The notes: generated by a model not told the origin, from the sequence alone. Numbered from the stretch's first letter, positions 1-9,665 are shown. The stretch: 64,000 nucleotides of DNA from Ignavibacteria bacterium (GCA_016178595.1 JACOSY010000015.1:17068-81067), one strand, 5' to 3'. Numbers and translations are program-made.

Positions 1-357
1 GTGGTAGCGCGGTCCATCGATCAACAGGCGGCCCGGAACGGGCGTGAGCTGCGCGACCGCATCAGCCATCGCCTTCATCGTCGCACGGTAAATATTGATT
101 TCGTCGATAATGGTATGGTGAACGATACCGACACCGACTGCGAGGGCGCATTCTGAAATAACATCGAACAATTCCTCTCGTCGCACTGCAGAGAGCTTCT
201 TCGAATCGTCTACACCATGAATCCATACTTCTCGCGGCATGACAACGGCGGCGGCCACGACCGGACCGGCCAGCGGACCTCTTCCCGCCTCATCGATGCC
301 GGCGACATGTTCGATTCCCTGCATCCAATATGTCCGCTCGAATGCGCAATCCAGCAT
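1..357 (-). CDS. rnhB: Ribonuclease HII, N-terminal 119 residues (cut by window edge)
   Basis: RNase HII hydrolyses the RNA strand of RNA/DNA hybrids and starts removal of single ribonucleotides from DNA. The translation begins MLDCAFERTYWMQGIEH and then shows the type 2 RNase H signature GIDEAGRGPLAGPVVAAAV, with the catalytic Asp-Glu pair, followed by DDSKKLS and a LIDGPRYH stretch near the edge. The ATG at 357-355 lies 6 nt after the stop of the Omp85 gene, so rnhB is the last visible gene of that operon. The C-terminal half, including the remaining catalytic aspartates, lies outside the window. Confidence 0.93.
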   Translation of the reverse strand, partial: MLDCAFERTYWMQGIEHVAGIDEAGRGPLAGPVVAAAVVMPREVWIHGVDDSKKLSAVRREELFDVISECALAVGVGIVHHTIIDEINIYRATMKAMADAVAQLTPVPGRLLIDGPRYH

Positions 358-363
358 GAATAT

Positions 364-2121
364 TCAGAATTGGTTCACAAGTCCGATATGAATTTTCCCC
401 TGCGTGAATGAGTCTCCCTGACCAAGCGCGAAACTCATGCCGATATTTCCCAACGATGTCTCAAGTCGAATGCCGATACCATACCCGATGTTGAACTGTG
501 TCTTCGCTTCGGTATGCCTTACGTCGTCGGCCGGCAGATCCGCATAACCCATGTCTACGAAGCCGAAGAAGAAGGACCGTCGCGCAAGTAGAAAGCGGTA
601 CTCGATGTTCATCCATGCGACGCGCGAACCGATGAATGTATTCTCGCGGTAACCTCGCAGCGTGTTTGTTCCGCCGAAGCGATACAAATCGCCAAGCTCG
701 AGCCGGCCGCTCGTCGTCTGGCGGCCATGAAGTCCGATTGCGACAACCTGACGATCGAATGTCTGGCCGTATCCATCGACATCGAGACTTACCTTTTGCA
801 CGCTTGCTGCGTCTCCGTTTCCTCCGATAGCCAATCCTGAGAATCTCTTGCTGCCAATTTGGTATCTCGTTCGGTAATTGACTCCATGTGTCGGACTGAG
901 CGCATCATCACGCGTGTCATAATGGATGTCGATACCGGTCGTCAGTGTATGGCTGTTGGAGACAGCTTGCACGAAGATCGTGCTGGATGGAATGATTTCC
1001 TCCTGTGAGAGAATACCGCCGACAGAAAACGATTCCGTCAGGAGGAGATCGGCCTTCGCTTCAAATTCACGGCGAACATACAGCGAATCCTGTTTTCGCT
1101 GGTGAAAAACGCCCCCGATGTTCAACGGAAGGCTCACTACCCACGGCTCGAGGTACTGAAGCGTCATCTCCTGCGACTGGGCATCATCTCTTTGCCAGCG
1201 GACATTCAGTTTTCGCGCGGTGCCGAACAGGTTCCCCAATGTCACGTTGACCATCCCCGATAGACTTCCTCCACCATCGGTGCCGGAGGAGGGTACATAT
1301 CCAAGAACACCATCGAAGGTGTTCGCGTTTCCTTCTTCTACGGCAATGAGAAGACCGCCGCCATTTTTCCCAAGAAACACTTGCGGCTCTTTCACCGACG
1401 TGAAGATGTTCATCCGATTCAATCGATCCGGAATCTTCACCACCGTTTCTTCGTTGAATGGCTCGTGTAATCCAATCCGCATTTCCCGTACGATCACTTC
1501 ACTTTTTGTCTCTTTGTTTCCCGTAATACGAATTTCATCGATCATCACTCGCGGACCTTCATCAACCGATAGAGAAATCGTTAGCGCATGAAACGAAACA
1601 TCAGATGAGATAACAATATCTCGAACATCTGCACTGGCAAACGGATAACCAACCCTCTCATACGCGGCAAGAACTCTACCGATATCCTGTCCGAGAACGG
1701 TGGTATCCAAAAATCCGCCAACGCGAGTTTCGAATGTTTGAAGGATTTGCTCCGTCGACAGATGTGAATTTCCGGCGAGGAGGATCGCACTAATGGTATA
1801 GGAGTCTCCTTCGTAAATGTCGACAACGAGATCAACTGATGAGCTGTCGGACGAGAACATCTCGGACATCAGACGTACATTGGAAAAGTAATAGCCGCGT
1901 TCGTGATACAAGCCGAGGATCGATTCTCGATCGGCAGAGAGCTGTTGCATCGATAGTCGCGAGCCGATCGCGGTGATCGTGCGGCCGGCGATCTCCCGAT
2001 CGCTGAACACGCGATTCCCCGTGAAGCGTATGGAGTGGATGGTCGGCTGGCCGGCATGAAGGAATACAGGAGTAAACAAAAAAATGAGATAGGACAAACA
2101 AAGACGGCGCATCCAGATCAT
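364..2121 (-). CDS. Omp85/BamA-family outer membrane protein with POTRA domains
   Basis: This is an outer-membrane beta-barrel of the Omp85 superfamily, which inserts or translocates proteins at the outer membrane. An N-terminal signal peptide (MRRLCLSYLIFLFTPVFLHAG) is followed by about three POTRA repeats (for example IHSIRFTGNRVFSD, ISAILLAGNSHLS, IDEIRITGNKET). The barrel half contains the family motif LYRFGGTNTLRGYREN and ends in a Phe (GLVNQF), as outer-membrane barrels do. At about 585 residues it is shorter than classical BamA, so it may be a TamA-like or second Omp85 protein. The reading frame is open further upstream, but the hydrophobic signal places the start at 2121 or 2112, just after the GWxTD gene. 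Confidence 0.88.
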   Translation of the reverse strand: MIWMRRLCLSYLIFLFTPVFLHAGQPTIHSIRFTGNRVFSDREIAGRTITAIGSRLSMQQLSADRESILGLYHERGYYFSNVRLMSEMFSSDSSSVDLVVDIYEGDSYTISAILLAGNSHLSTEQILQTFETRVGGFLDTTVLGQDIGRVLAAYERVGYPFASADVRDIVISSDVSFHALTISLSVDEGPRVMIDEIRITGNKETKSEVIVREMRIGLHEPFNEETVVKIPDRLNRMNIFTSVKEPQVFLGKNGGGLLIAVEEGNANTFDGVLGYVPSSGTDGGGSLSGMVNVTLGNLFGTARKLNVRWQRDDAQSQEMTLQYLEPWVVSLPLNIGGVFHQRKQDSLYVRREFEAKADLLLTESFSVGGILSQEEIIPSSTIFVQAVSNSHTLTTGIDIHYDTRDDALSPTHGVNYRTRYQIGSKRFSGLAIGGNGDAASVQKVSLDVDGYGQTFDRQVVAIGLHGRQTTSGRLELGDLYRFGGTNTLRGYRENTFIGSRVAWMNIEYRFLLARRSFFFGFVDMGYADLPADDVRHTEAKTQFNIGYGIGIRLETSLGNIGMSFALGQGDSFTQGKIHIGLVNQF

Positions 2122-2132
2122 GTCGCCGATAC

Positions 2133-3470
2133 TCAATGTGGCCGTGTTCGCCACAGATCCCAGATTGGATTTTGAAGACGGTAATCCCCGAAGCCCGTAG
2201 CATCGACGAAGACGAACTCGCGGTTCTGCTCGTAGTATGTCCAAACCTCGTACGGTTTTGCATCGATATCGAACGGATGGCGCTCGACATTGCTCGGTGT
2301 GCCGAAAATGATGTACACCATGCCCATGTCGGTTTTCCATCCATCGAGATAATGACTGAAATGTTTATTGGCATACACGACTCGTGCGTAGTATTCTTCC
2401 ATCAGCTCATTGCGTTCAGTGTTGGGTGTTGGATCGCGCTTCTTCCAGAATTCCCGGAACATATCGCGTTTCTTCTCCGGCGGGGCGTTTTTCATCTCAT
2501 CGATTTTCTCTTTATCAGTCATGTACTGAAGTTGATCGATTGCGAGATCAAGATCGACAATGGAAACGGGCAACCCCCGCCAGTGAATGATAAAAGAGCG
2601 AGAAGTGGACGCTTTTATACCCGCAACTGACGTTCCTGACATGGTGTGCAGTGGCTCGACACTGGCGTCGAGCATATAATCGCCTGCGACGAGTTTGTCG
2701 TCCTTTACACGTATGAATGTGGATTTTCTCTCCGCTCCCACTTGCCCAACAGATGTGTCACTCTGAACGACGTCTCCTTTCACGTTGCGCACGTCGATCA
2801 TCACGCGAGCAGAGTCGGCGCCGATGCGATTATACAGTTCGAAAAAGACAAAGAAGCCGGCATTGAGATCGGCAACGTTGCCTGAAATGTTTGGCGAGAT
2901 TACCTTTTTGCCTGCGAGAGTATCGAGACGGTTCACGAGCATCATGTCGCTCATGGCAAACGGAGACTGTGCAAAATTGTGAACGGTGATCGTGCGCTTG
3001 TCGTGGATCGTATTCCTGGTGTCGCGATCGGTCACTTGCACCGTGATGACGTATTTCCCCGGGTGTAATGTAAACGATTTCTGGCTGACCCGTCCGGCCT
3101 GCGGCGAAATAGACTCGTCATAGTTTTGCGTTTCAATCTTCTCGGTCCAAAACTTTTCGATGACAAGTTTATCTGTCGAGTCATGCACATCGATTGTGAT
3201 ATCGTATGCAGTGCGAAAAATATCGTTGTCTTTCGTAAAATGGATCGCTTCGTACGGAACCTCGATATAAACATCAAGTCGCCCTTGTCCGGGCTCTTCG
3301 GATGAGAAGTTCAACGCATCGAAGTAGAGCTTGGGAACGTCCGGTATCGGTATCGTGGGATCCGGGGAATCAGTCTGAGCAAGAACGAGGGACGAAAGAA
3401 TCGGAAGGACGATCAGACAGTGCAGTGTTCTGTCGAATAACATCATGACATATCGAATAAAAAGACTCAT
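2133..3470 (-). CDS. GWxTD domain-containing secreted protein
   Basis: The C-terminal part carries the GWxTD signature as DGWKTDMGMVYIIFGTPSNV, followed by the typical YEVWTYYEQNREFVFVD segment. The domain is found in FCB-group bacteria and a few related phyla; its function is unknown. The N-terminus looks like a signal peptide (LIVLPILSSLVLAQT), so the protein is probably periplasmic or surface-attached. The middle is rich in beta-strands. The start codon overlaps the rimO stop by 4 nt, and the Omp85 gene follows within about 12 nt. That coupling suggests a role in the envelope, but this is inference. Confidence 0.88.
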   Translation of the reverse strand: MSLFIRYVMMLFDRTLHCLIVLPILSSLVLAQTDSPDPTIPIPDVPKLYFDALNFSSEEPGQGRLDVYIEVPYEAIHFTKDNDIFRTAYDITIDVHDSTDKLVIEKFWTEKIETQNYDESISPQAGRVSQKSFTLHPGKYVITVQVTDRDTRNTIHDKRTITVHNFAQSPFAMSDMMLVNRLDTLAGKKVISPNISGNVADLNAGFFVFFELYNRIGADSARVMIDVRNVKGDVVQSDTSVGQVGAERKSTFIRVKDDKLVAGDYMLDASVEPLHTMSGTSVAGIKASTSRSFIIHWRGLPVSIVDLDLAIDQLQYMTDKEKIDEMKNAPPEKKRDMFREFWKKRDPTPNTERNELMEEYYARVVYANKHFSHYLDGWKTDMGMVYIIFGTPSNVERHPFDIDAKPYEVWTYYEQNREFVFVDATGFGDYRLQNPIWDLWRTRPH

Positions 3471-4789
3471 GATACTTCCATCTCAGCCTCAACCCGATGC
3501 GTCGGAATCGCGAAGAGATCGTACTCTTCAGCATCGATGACTCTCACAGGGTAAAAGTGTCCGACAGAACAATTGCCCGCCGAGTGAATCGTAATTTCAT
3601 TATCGACTTCCGGCGCATCGATTTCTGTTCGCCCAATCGCCACGTCCCCGTCTCGCTGGTCGATGAGGACACTCATGGTTCGCCCGATGAGTTGCTCGTT
3701 CTTCGTACGCGAGATCGTTCGCTGGACTTCCATGATCCGGTTGCGGCGCTCTTCCTTCACTTCATCGGGCACCGGATCGCCGAGCGAATACGCCGTTGTC
3801 CCATCCTCTTGTGAATACGTGAATACCCCAAGCCGGTCAAATTGGGTTTCCGCGATGAACCTCATCAACTCCTCGAACTCCTTCTCCCCTTCATTCGGAT
3901 ATCCCACAATGAGTGTCGTACGCAGCGCAATGCCCGGTACCGTTGTCCGTATCCGATGAATCAATGCACGCAGCTTCTCGGATGTAATGCCACGCCGCAT
4001 CGAGGCGAGCACAGCATCGGAGACATGCTGCACCGGCATATCGATGTAGCGACAGAGTTTCGCATTAGTGTTGAATTGTTCGAGAATGTCTTCCGGAAAT
4101 CCGGTCGGAAAGGCGTACATCAACCTGATCCACTCGATGCCATTAACCTCACCGAGCTTTTCGAGTACGGTTGCCAGGGTTCGTTTTCCATACAGATCGA
4201 GTCCATAGTACGTACTGTCCTGTGCTATGATGACCAGTTCCTTCACGCCAAGAACTGCAAGCCGCCGGGCCTCAAGGATGATACGTTCCATCGGCTTGCT
4301 CACATGCACGCCACGCATGAGCGGTATCGAGCAGAAAGAACAAGGCCGATCACATCCTTCCGAGATCTTGAGGTATGCGAAGTGCTGCGGCGTTGTGAGC
4401 ATGCGCTCACCCAGGAGCTCGCTCTTGTAGTCGCCGCCGAGGGCCTCAACGACCTTCTCCATCTTGTTGGCGCCAACATAGGCATCAACATCGGGGATCT
4501 CTTTTTTGAGATCGCTTGCATAGCGCTCGGAAAGGCATCCCATGACGATAACCTTCTTCAGCCGACCTTCTTTCTTCAGCTCAACGGCTTGAAGAATAGT
4601 GTCGATGGATTCCTGTTTCGCAGCTTCGATAAATCCACAGGTATTGATGATGGCGATATCGGAACCATCCGACGTTTCTGTCAACTCCCACTTGTTCGCG
4701 TGGAGTTGCTGCATGAGAACTTCCGAATCGACGGTGTTCTTCGAACAACCAAGCGTAATAATGTTGATCTTTTCTTTTCGGACGGACAT
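3467..4789 (-). CDS. rimO: Ribosomal protein S12 methylthiotransferase RimO
   Basis: RimO is a radical SAM enzyme with two [4Fe-4S] clusters that adds a methylthio group to an Asp of ribosomal protein uS12. The N-terminal domain has ITLGCSKNTVDSEVLM, with further cysteines in INTCGF and GCLSERY that bind the auxiliary cluster. The radical SAM CxxxCxxC motif is seen in CDRPCSFCSIPLMRG near residue 150. A TRAM-like domain closes the protein. The length of 440 residues is normal. It starts 1 nt after the cdsA stop and overlaps the GWxTD start, so it is translationally coupled on both sides. The related MiaB is less likely because the CSKNTVDSE motif is RimO-like. Confidence 0.95.
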   Translation of the reverse strand: MSVRKEKINIITLGCSKNTVDSEVLMQQLHANKWELTETSDGSDIAIINTCGFIEAAKQESIDTILQAVELKKEGRLKKVIVMGCLSERYASDLKKEIPDVDAYVGANKMEKVVEALGGDYKSELLGERMLTTPQHFAYLKISEGCDRPCSFCSIPLMRGVHVSKPMERIILEARRLAVLGVKELVIIAQDSTYYGLDLYGKRTLATVLEKLGEVNGIEWIRLMYAFPTGFPEDILEQFNTNAKLCRYIDMPVQHVSDAVLASMRRGITSEKLRALIHRIRTTVPGIALRTTLIVGYPNEGEKEFEELMRFIAETQFDRLGVFTYSQEDGTTAYSLGDPVPDEVKEERRNRIMEVQRTISRTKNEQLIGRTMSVLIDQRDGDVAIGRTEIDAPEVDNEITIHSAGNCSVGHFYPVRVIDAEEYDLFAIPTHRVEAEMEVS

Positions 4790-4790
4790 T

Positions 4791-5738
4791 CTAACTGAAG
4801 AGGATATAGTCTATGTAAAGATACACACAAGGTGCTACCAAAAGCAAGCTATCGAACCGGTCGAATGCGCCACCATGACCGGGAATAAGTGTCGAACTAT
4901 CTTTGACGCCCGCGTCGCGTTTCATCAGCGATTCACTCAAATCTCCAAGCTGGCCTATTGTTCCAACGATGCCGCCAATGAGAACGGCGCTTCCCACCGA
5001 AAGATATTCGAGAACGAGATACTTCGCCGCAAGAGCAGAGAGAATGGCAAAGATAAATCCAGCCGCAGCGCCCTCCCAACTCTTATTGGGACTGACACGC
5101 GGGAAAAGTTTGTGCTTCCCGATTGCCGAGCCTGCATGAAACGCAGCCGAATCACATATCCAGATCATCGCAAATACTGATATGACTGTGTATCCCCCCC
5201 ACTTGTAGATCCGGGCGAGAACATATTGGTCGGCCAGGTTTGTGATGGAAGGAAAATAACGCAGCACAGGAAAATCGGCGGGCACAAAGAGTTCGCGCAA
5301 ACCGATGAAGGTGCCAAAAAAAAGTGAGACATACAGAATGCCGAAGAGTGTCGTAGAGAGATTGAGAACTGCCGAGCCTTTATCCCGGAATAACTCCCTT
5401 ATGCTGAAGACGATTACGATGATCAGCAGCGTGATCACAAGGAGTTGGGCCTGCGAGGGAAACGGGATCGTGATGCCCCGCGCTTCAAATATTCCCGTTA
5501 AGAATGTCCGCAGCCTAACGTGATAGAATGAGAGGTTGACGAAAAAGCCTCCGATGAGGCCGAACACAACAAGCGGCTTTGCACCTTTCGCTTCGGCAAG
5601 CGCATAGAACTCTCGCAGGGCAACTGCGGAGACGATCGCAATGAAGCCGAAAAAATAGAGTCCGCCTGCCATGCAGATGAAGACAATGATCGGAATGGCA
5701 ACGGCCGCGACGAGGATGCGTTGTGTGAGATTATTCAC
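4791..5738 (-). CDS. cdsA: Phosphatidate cytidylyltransferase
   Basis: CdsA makes CDP-diacylglycerol from phosphatidic acid and CTP, the branch point of phospholipid synthesis in the inner membrane. The protein is polytopic with about eight hydrophobic segments. The C-terminus carries the family signature SLMKRDAGVKDSSTLIPGHGG followed by AFDRFDS, with the conserved lysine, aspartate and HGG residues. The length of 315 residues is usual. It sits between a CPBP-family protease and rimO on the same strand. Confidence 0.94.
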   Translation of the reverse strand: MNNLTQRILVAAVAIPIIVFICMAGGLYFFGFIAIVSAVALREFYALAEAKGAKPLVVFGLIGGFFVNLSFYHVRLRTFLTGIFEARGITIPFPSQAQLLVITLLIIVIVFSIRELFRDKGSAVLNLSTTLFGILYVSLFFGTFIGLRELFVPADFPVLRYFPSITNLADQYVLARIYKWGGYTVISVFAMIWICDSAAFHAGSAIGKHKLFPRVSPNKSWEGAAAGFIFAILSALAAKYLVLEYLSVGSAVLIGGIVGTIGQLGDLSESLMKRDAGVKDSSTLIPGHGGAFDRFDSLLLVAPCVYLYIDYILFS

Positions 5739-5788
5739 GGATGATGATCACCGTTCAGTGGATAGATGGCCATGAGAGTGGTGCGCCT

Positions 5789-6751
5789 TCATTCCAACGA
5801 CTCGTTCACAGCCGGAGACTCTTCAACAGGCATTGTGATGCGCATGAAATAGAGTGTCGAGACAAGAAAGATGACGCCAAAGAACCAGAACGTGAGCAGC
5901 AGAGTACCGACGGATAAATGCTCGGGGTTTCCCGCACCGACGATGTCATCGTCCATGTGAAAATAGAGGGCGACACACGCGTATGCGTTGTTATAAAAGT
6001 GCGCCGCGACAGAAACCCAAAGACTCTGCGCCCGCATTGCCAGGAAGCCAAGATAGATCCCAAGTACGGCGAGCGGCACGAACGTAAAGGGATTCAAATG
6101 GTAGGCGCCAAAAATAATTCCCGTGAGTATCGCTGCTTGTAGAGGATGAAGATGCCGTTCGAAACTACGCTGGGTGAGACCGCGAAAGAGAAACTCTTCG
6201 CATACCGCCGGTATGAGTGCAATGACAACAATAACCCAGAACAGCTCCGGTACCGAGGACGATCCCGCCAGCATCTTTGTGAACTTCTCAATAAGCTCGT
6301 TCATCTGTTCGACGAATTGTTGAATTTCCGGCGGCAACGGAATCCGCGATTGGAATACCATGTAGACCTGCAGCATCTGTTGTAATGAAAAGATGCCGGC
6401 GATCGGAAGAACAAACAGACGTATATCGGGAACATGCAGGCGCAGAAATTCTTTCGGCTTCCTCGTGATGAATCGAATGAAGAACAGTGTTGGCGCGAGA
6501 ATGAGCAAGAGCTGACTCAGGGCGGTTACGATGCGAAGTCCCTGTACGCTCTCCGGACCGGGGTCAAGTCCGTAAAGAAAGTAGACGACGACCGATCCGA
6601 TGAGCTGGTATCCGACGAAGACAATGAAAAGAATGAGAATGGCAAACAATGCCGGTGGAATGTTGTAGCGCTCTATGAAAGAAAGTTGCAGCGGTTCCGG
6701 TACACTCGCCGGTGCGAGTTGCTCCGCTTGTACGTTATGGTCGTCCATCAC
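5789..6751 (-). CDS. CPBP family intramembrane glutamic endopeptidase (CAAX/Abi family)
   Basis: This multi-pass membrane protein carries the CPBP (PF02517-type) motifs: motif 1 EEFLFRGLTQRSFER near residue 187, motif 2 around GAYHLNPF, and motif 3 in SVAAHFYNNAYA. These Glu, Arg and His residues form the active site of Rce1-like intramembrane proteases. The substrate is unknown. The start overlaps the stop of the upstream deoxyhypusine-synthase-like gene by 4 nt, and cdsA follows after about 50 nt. Confidence 0.88.
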   Translation of the reverse strand: MMDDHNVQAEQLAPASVPEPLQLSFIERYNIPPALFAILILFIVFVGYQLIGSVVVYFLYGLDPGPESVQGLRIVTALSQLLLILAPTLFFIRFITRKPKEFLRLHVPDIRLFVLPIAGIFSLQQMLQVYMVFQSRIPLPPEIQQFVEQMNELIEKFTKMLAGSSSVPELFWVIVVIALIPAVCEEFLFRGLTQRSFERHLHPLQAAILTGIIFGAYHLNPFTFVPLAVLGIYLGFLAMRAQSLWVSVAAHFYNNAYACVALYFHMDDDIVGAGNPEHLSVGTLLLTFWFFGVIFLVSTLYFMRITMPVEESPAVNESLE

Positions 6752-7701
6752 CGTCCCGATAACCGATCTTTGATCATAGCGCAGATGAGCGGAATCATAA
6801 TCTCATGATGTCCGGTGAACATGTATCCTCGCCCGCCGTTGCGTGTCGGCCGCTGGACGACGTTCACGCGCGGCCGGTAGTGTTGAATCATATCGAAGTT
6901 CGCGCTTGAAAAGCCTCGCGCTTTGTAGCCGAGATTGCGGGCAACAGTCAGCGCTTTCAAAAATACTTCCGGCAACACAACTGCAGAGCCGATATTCATC
7001 ACAACACCGCCGCCGCGAAGGTCTTTTACGACATTACACAGTACCTTGAAGTCACGAAACGACATCTCGCCGGTCGCAGCACCGTCCATCGTCGGTTGCT
7101 GGTGAACGATGTCTGTTCCAATCGCGGCATGGACAGTCACCGGCACGCCAAATTTGTAACATGATGCAAGCAGGCTCAGCTTTTTCTTCGAGGCGGTCTG
7201 GAGCGCTCTTCCGAGCGCTTCACCATAACCATACGAGCGTTCCCTCATGGCAGCACGCAATATGCCGTTGATGAATTCGCCCGTCTCTTTCGCCATTCCA
7301 AACTGTCCATCTGCAAGGTTGGCTTCAACGTCTTCGGACGTCATTCCCCACAGCGCCGTCTCGACGTCGTGGATGGCGGCAGCGCTATTCATCGCGATAC
7401 AGGTAATGACATTCCGTTTCATCAAGTCGATCAACAGCGGCGAAAGACCAACCTTGATGACGTGTGCGCCAATGAGTGCGATAACCGGTTTCCGACGTCG
7501 GGCGGACGTGACGACATCATCCACAAAATTCCTCAAGTCGTCGGCAACGAGAATGTGCGGCAGCGACTTGATGAAAGATGAGAATGATTGCCGCTTCGGG
7601 TCGAAAATACCGGCAAAGTCTTGCTGATGGACTTTACTTTTGCGCGACTTAATGGAAATAGTCTTGACTTTCGAAATATCTATCTGTCGGTACGAGGGCA
7701 T
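6748..7701 (-). CDS. Deoxyhypusine synthase-like protein of unknown function
   Basis: The protein resembles deoxyhypusine synthase only distantly. Residues 73-112 (VIALIGAHVIKVGLSPLLID, then AMNSAAAIHDVE) read like the nucleotide-binding region in which an Asn/Ser loop and an acidic loop contact NAD. Residues 230-234 are GGGVV, matching the GGG-V-V turn of the family, and the end (TGHHEIMIPLICAMI) resembles the C-terminal helix. I do not see the GKIR segment that holds the catalytic lysine in eukaryotic DHS. No bacterial eIF5A exists, so a different NAD-dependent reaction is more likely. It is translationally coupled to the CPBP protease gene. Family placement is moderately sure; function is not known. 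Confidence 0.6.
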   Translation of the reverse strand: MPSYRQIDISKVKTISIKSRKSKVHQQDFAGIFDPKRQSFSSFIKSLPHILVADDLRNFVDDVVTSARRRKPVIALIGAHVIKVGLSPLLIDLMKRNVITCIAMNSAAAIHDVETALWGMTSEDVEANLADGQFGMAKETGEFINGILRAAMRERSYGYGEALGRALQTASKKKLSLLASCYKFGVPVTVHAAIGTDIVHQQPTMDGAATGEMSFRDFKVLCNVVKDLRGGGVVMNIGSAVVLPEVFLKALTVARNLGYKARGFSSANFDMIQHYRPRVNVVQRPTRNGGRGYMFTGHHEIMIPLICAMIKDRLSGR

Positions 7702-7707
7702 TGGCTG

Positions 7708-8586
7708 TTATTGGTTGTTGACTTTTGCATCGACGGGACCGTTGATGCCGTGGTATTCGGTCAGCTCGGAATCAATCGATCCAATCGGTATTTTGGATGA
7801 AACGCGGATCGGAATTTTGCGGTCATCGTCCGTGATCCAGACAAACACCTTTCCTTCACTCTTGAACAGCCCTCCCTCTTTTGCCAGCGGCTCGATCACG
7901 ACACAGTTGAACGTGCCTGCTTCGACTTCAATCGTTTGCCGGCCGCGAAACTTCACGTCGAGTTCATAGGTGGAGTCTTTATAAAAATTCTGCAGGTGAA
8001 TCTTCTGCCCCGGCTTGAAGTTGCTGTAGTCGATTGTCCGCGCGAAATAAAATGCCGACATCATATCTTGTACATACGGTGGGATCGTATATTTTCCTTC
8101 TGTCGTCTGCGCAACGTGCTTGAGCTGATCGAAGTTGGCGACGAAGTCGCGCTGAAATCCTCCTTCGCGTATGTGCTGTTCGAAGTGCCAGGGGAACAGG
8201 CCTTCAGAGTCGATCACCGTATGATAGCGGTCTTCGACTTTATAAAACACGTTGAAAAACGGTTTGGAGTTGAGACGAAAATCCACTCTCAAACATTTCC
8301 GGCCGTACATTACCGTATCGGATACTTTCATCACCGCTTCGGCGGCTGTCACGAAACCATAAATGATGTCGAACTTCAGGTACTCACCGGGGGCAAAGGC
8401 CTTATTCGGAAGCTTCCGCAGTTCTCCAACGTTAAGTTGTCGTGTTTCTGCATTTGCCGATTTTCCTTCCGTCGACGCAGCATTCGTATCCGCAAACACC
8501 GATGCCGGAGCGCCGAACGGACGCAGGTCTTGCACGAAAGACGTTTGCGATACTACAAGAAGAAGAACATACACAACAGGATTCAT
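7708..8586 (-). CDS. DUF3108 domain-containing secreted protein
   Basis: The N-terminus (MNPVVYVLLLVVSQTSFVQ) can act as a signal peptide. The mature part contains the DUF3108 pattern: FAPGEYLKFDIIYGFVTAAEAVM, a KVEDRYHTVIDSEGLFPWHF stretch, and a late FVWITDDDRKIPIRVSSKI motif. Proteins of this family are predicted periplasmic beta-rich proteins of unknown role. The gene lies between a GT9 glycosyltransferase and the DHS-like gene with gaps of 6-12 nt, so it is part of the same operon. Confidence 0.85.
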   Translation of the reverse strand: MNPVVYVLLLVVSQTSFVQDLRPFGAPASVFADTNAASTEGKSANAETRQLNVGELRKLPNKAFAPGEYLKFDIIYGFVTAAEAVMKVSDTVMYGRKCLRVDFRLNSKPFFNVFYKVEDRYHTVIDSEGLFPWHFEQHIREGGFQRDFVANFDQLKHVAQTTEGKYTIPPYVQDMMSAFYFARTIDYSNFKPGQKIHLQNFYKDSTYELDVKFRGRQTIEVEAGTFNCVVIEPLAKEGGLFKSEGKVFVWITDDDRKIPIRVSSKIPIGSIDSELTEYHGINGPVDAKVNNQ

Positions 8587-8598
8587 GCCGTGAGTTTC

Positions 8599-9657
8599 TC
8601 AGTTCGTCAAATATTGAATCGCCGCCTTGTACACATCGTCAACGGAAATCGAATTCATGCACTCGCACGAAGTATTGTTTTTCATACAGTCGCTGCAATC
8701 GTGCGGTCGATTAATCGGAGTAAAGATTGTTTTCTTTGAAGTATACGGTCCCCAACGTTCTGCGCTTAACGGTTTGATGTTTGGAAAAAATCCGATCACG
8801 GGAGTTCCAACAGCTGCTGCAATATGAAGGGGACCGGTAGAATTGGCAACAAAGAGCGATGATAACTTTGCCAGCGCAGCAAGCTCTTTCAGATTAAGCT
8901 GATTCACCATCGTGAGCGCTTTCTCGCCTGCAATCGATTGCACTTCATGCACAAGGTTTTGTTCCGATGCACCGCCGGTTACGATGATCCTCACGTGAGG
9001 AAGTTGCGCGAGGCATTGACCAAGCTTGCCGAAATTCTGCGGGCTCCAGTCCCGGGCCGAGCCGCCGCTGCCGGGATGGAGAATCACGATGCGCTCGTTT
9101 TTCTGGATACCTCTCTCAACTAAAAGCGATTTTACTCGATCCACAACATGTGGCTTCACTTCAAGCGACGGTGTCACTCCTTCATAGTCGACCGGACATC
9201 CGATTGCCGTGAGCAGATTGAGATTGTATTCAAGCTCGTGGCGCTTTGCATCCTTCCGGTGTTCGTACACCTTCCGATTGAACAGAAACGAGTACCAGCG
9301 GTATCCGGTTCCGACACGAACGGGCACGCGCGCAAACCACGTGATGAGTGCAAGACGAAAGCGCGGATGCGTATGGAAGACAGCATCGAACCGTCCCGTT
9401 CGCAATGTGGCGACAAGATGGAACAACGGGAGCGGATATTTTCCATCGTCGTAGAAGAGAACTTCATCCACTGCACGATTCGCTTCGACGATCTCTTCCG
9501 TGTAGCGCTGGATCAACATGCCGATCTGAACGGAAGGAAAATGCTTCTTGAGCATTTCAGCCATTGGTAAGGTGAGGATAACATCCCCGATGCGGTCTGT
9601 GCGAACAATTAAAATACGCCGGAAATCGTGACTCACGTTCTGTTCATCTCGAAACAA
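8599..9657 (-). CDS. Glycosyltransferase family 9 (heptosyltransferase-like)
   Basis: GT9 enzymes transfer heptose or related sugars during lipopolysaccharide core synthesis at the cytoplasmic face of the inner membrane. The protein starts its first Rossmann domain with RRILIVRTDRIGDVILTLPM and has the nucleotide-sugar site ILHPGSGGSARDWSPQNFG plus FVANSTGPLHIAAAVGTPVIGFF. The C-terminus contains a cysteine cluster (CSDCMKNNTSCECM) often seen in heptosyltransferases. The length of 352 residues fits. It is the first gene of the long operon running to rnhB and has a good promoter immediately upstream. Confidence 0.92.
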   Translation of the reverse strand: MFRDEQNVSHDFRRILIVRTDRIGDVILTLPMAEMLKKHFPSVQIGMLIQRYTEEIVEANRAVDEVLFYDDGKYPLPLFHLVATLRTGRFDAVFHTHPRFRLALITWFARVPVRVGTGYRWYSFLFNRKVYEHRKDAKRHELEYNLNLLTAIGCPVDYEGVTPSLEVKPHVVDRVKSLLVERGIQKNERIVILHPGSGGSARDWSPQNFGKLGQCLAQLPHVRIIVTGGASEQNLVHEVQSIAGEKALTMVNQLNLKELAALAKLSSLFVANSTGPLHIAAAVGTPVIGFFPNIKPLSAERWGPYTSKKTIFTPINRPHDCSDCMKNNTSCECMNSISVDDVYKAAIQYLTN

Positions 9658-9665
9658 TTTCTATC

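Noticed and set aside
3842..4798. A 318-codon plus-strand frame opposite rimO
   Set aside because: It has no domain or Shine-Dalgarno site, and the opposite strand encodes a complete RimO.
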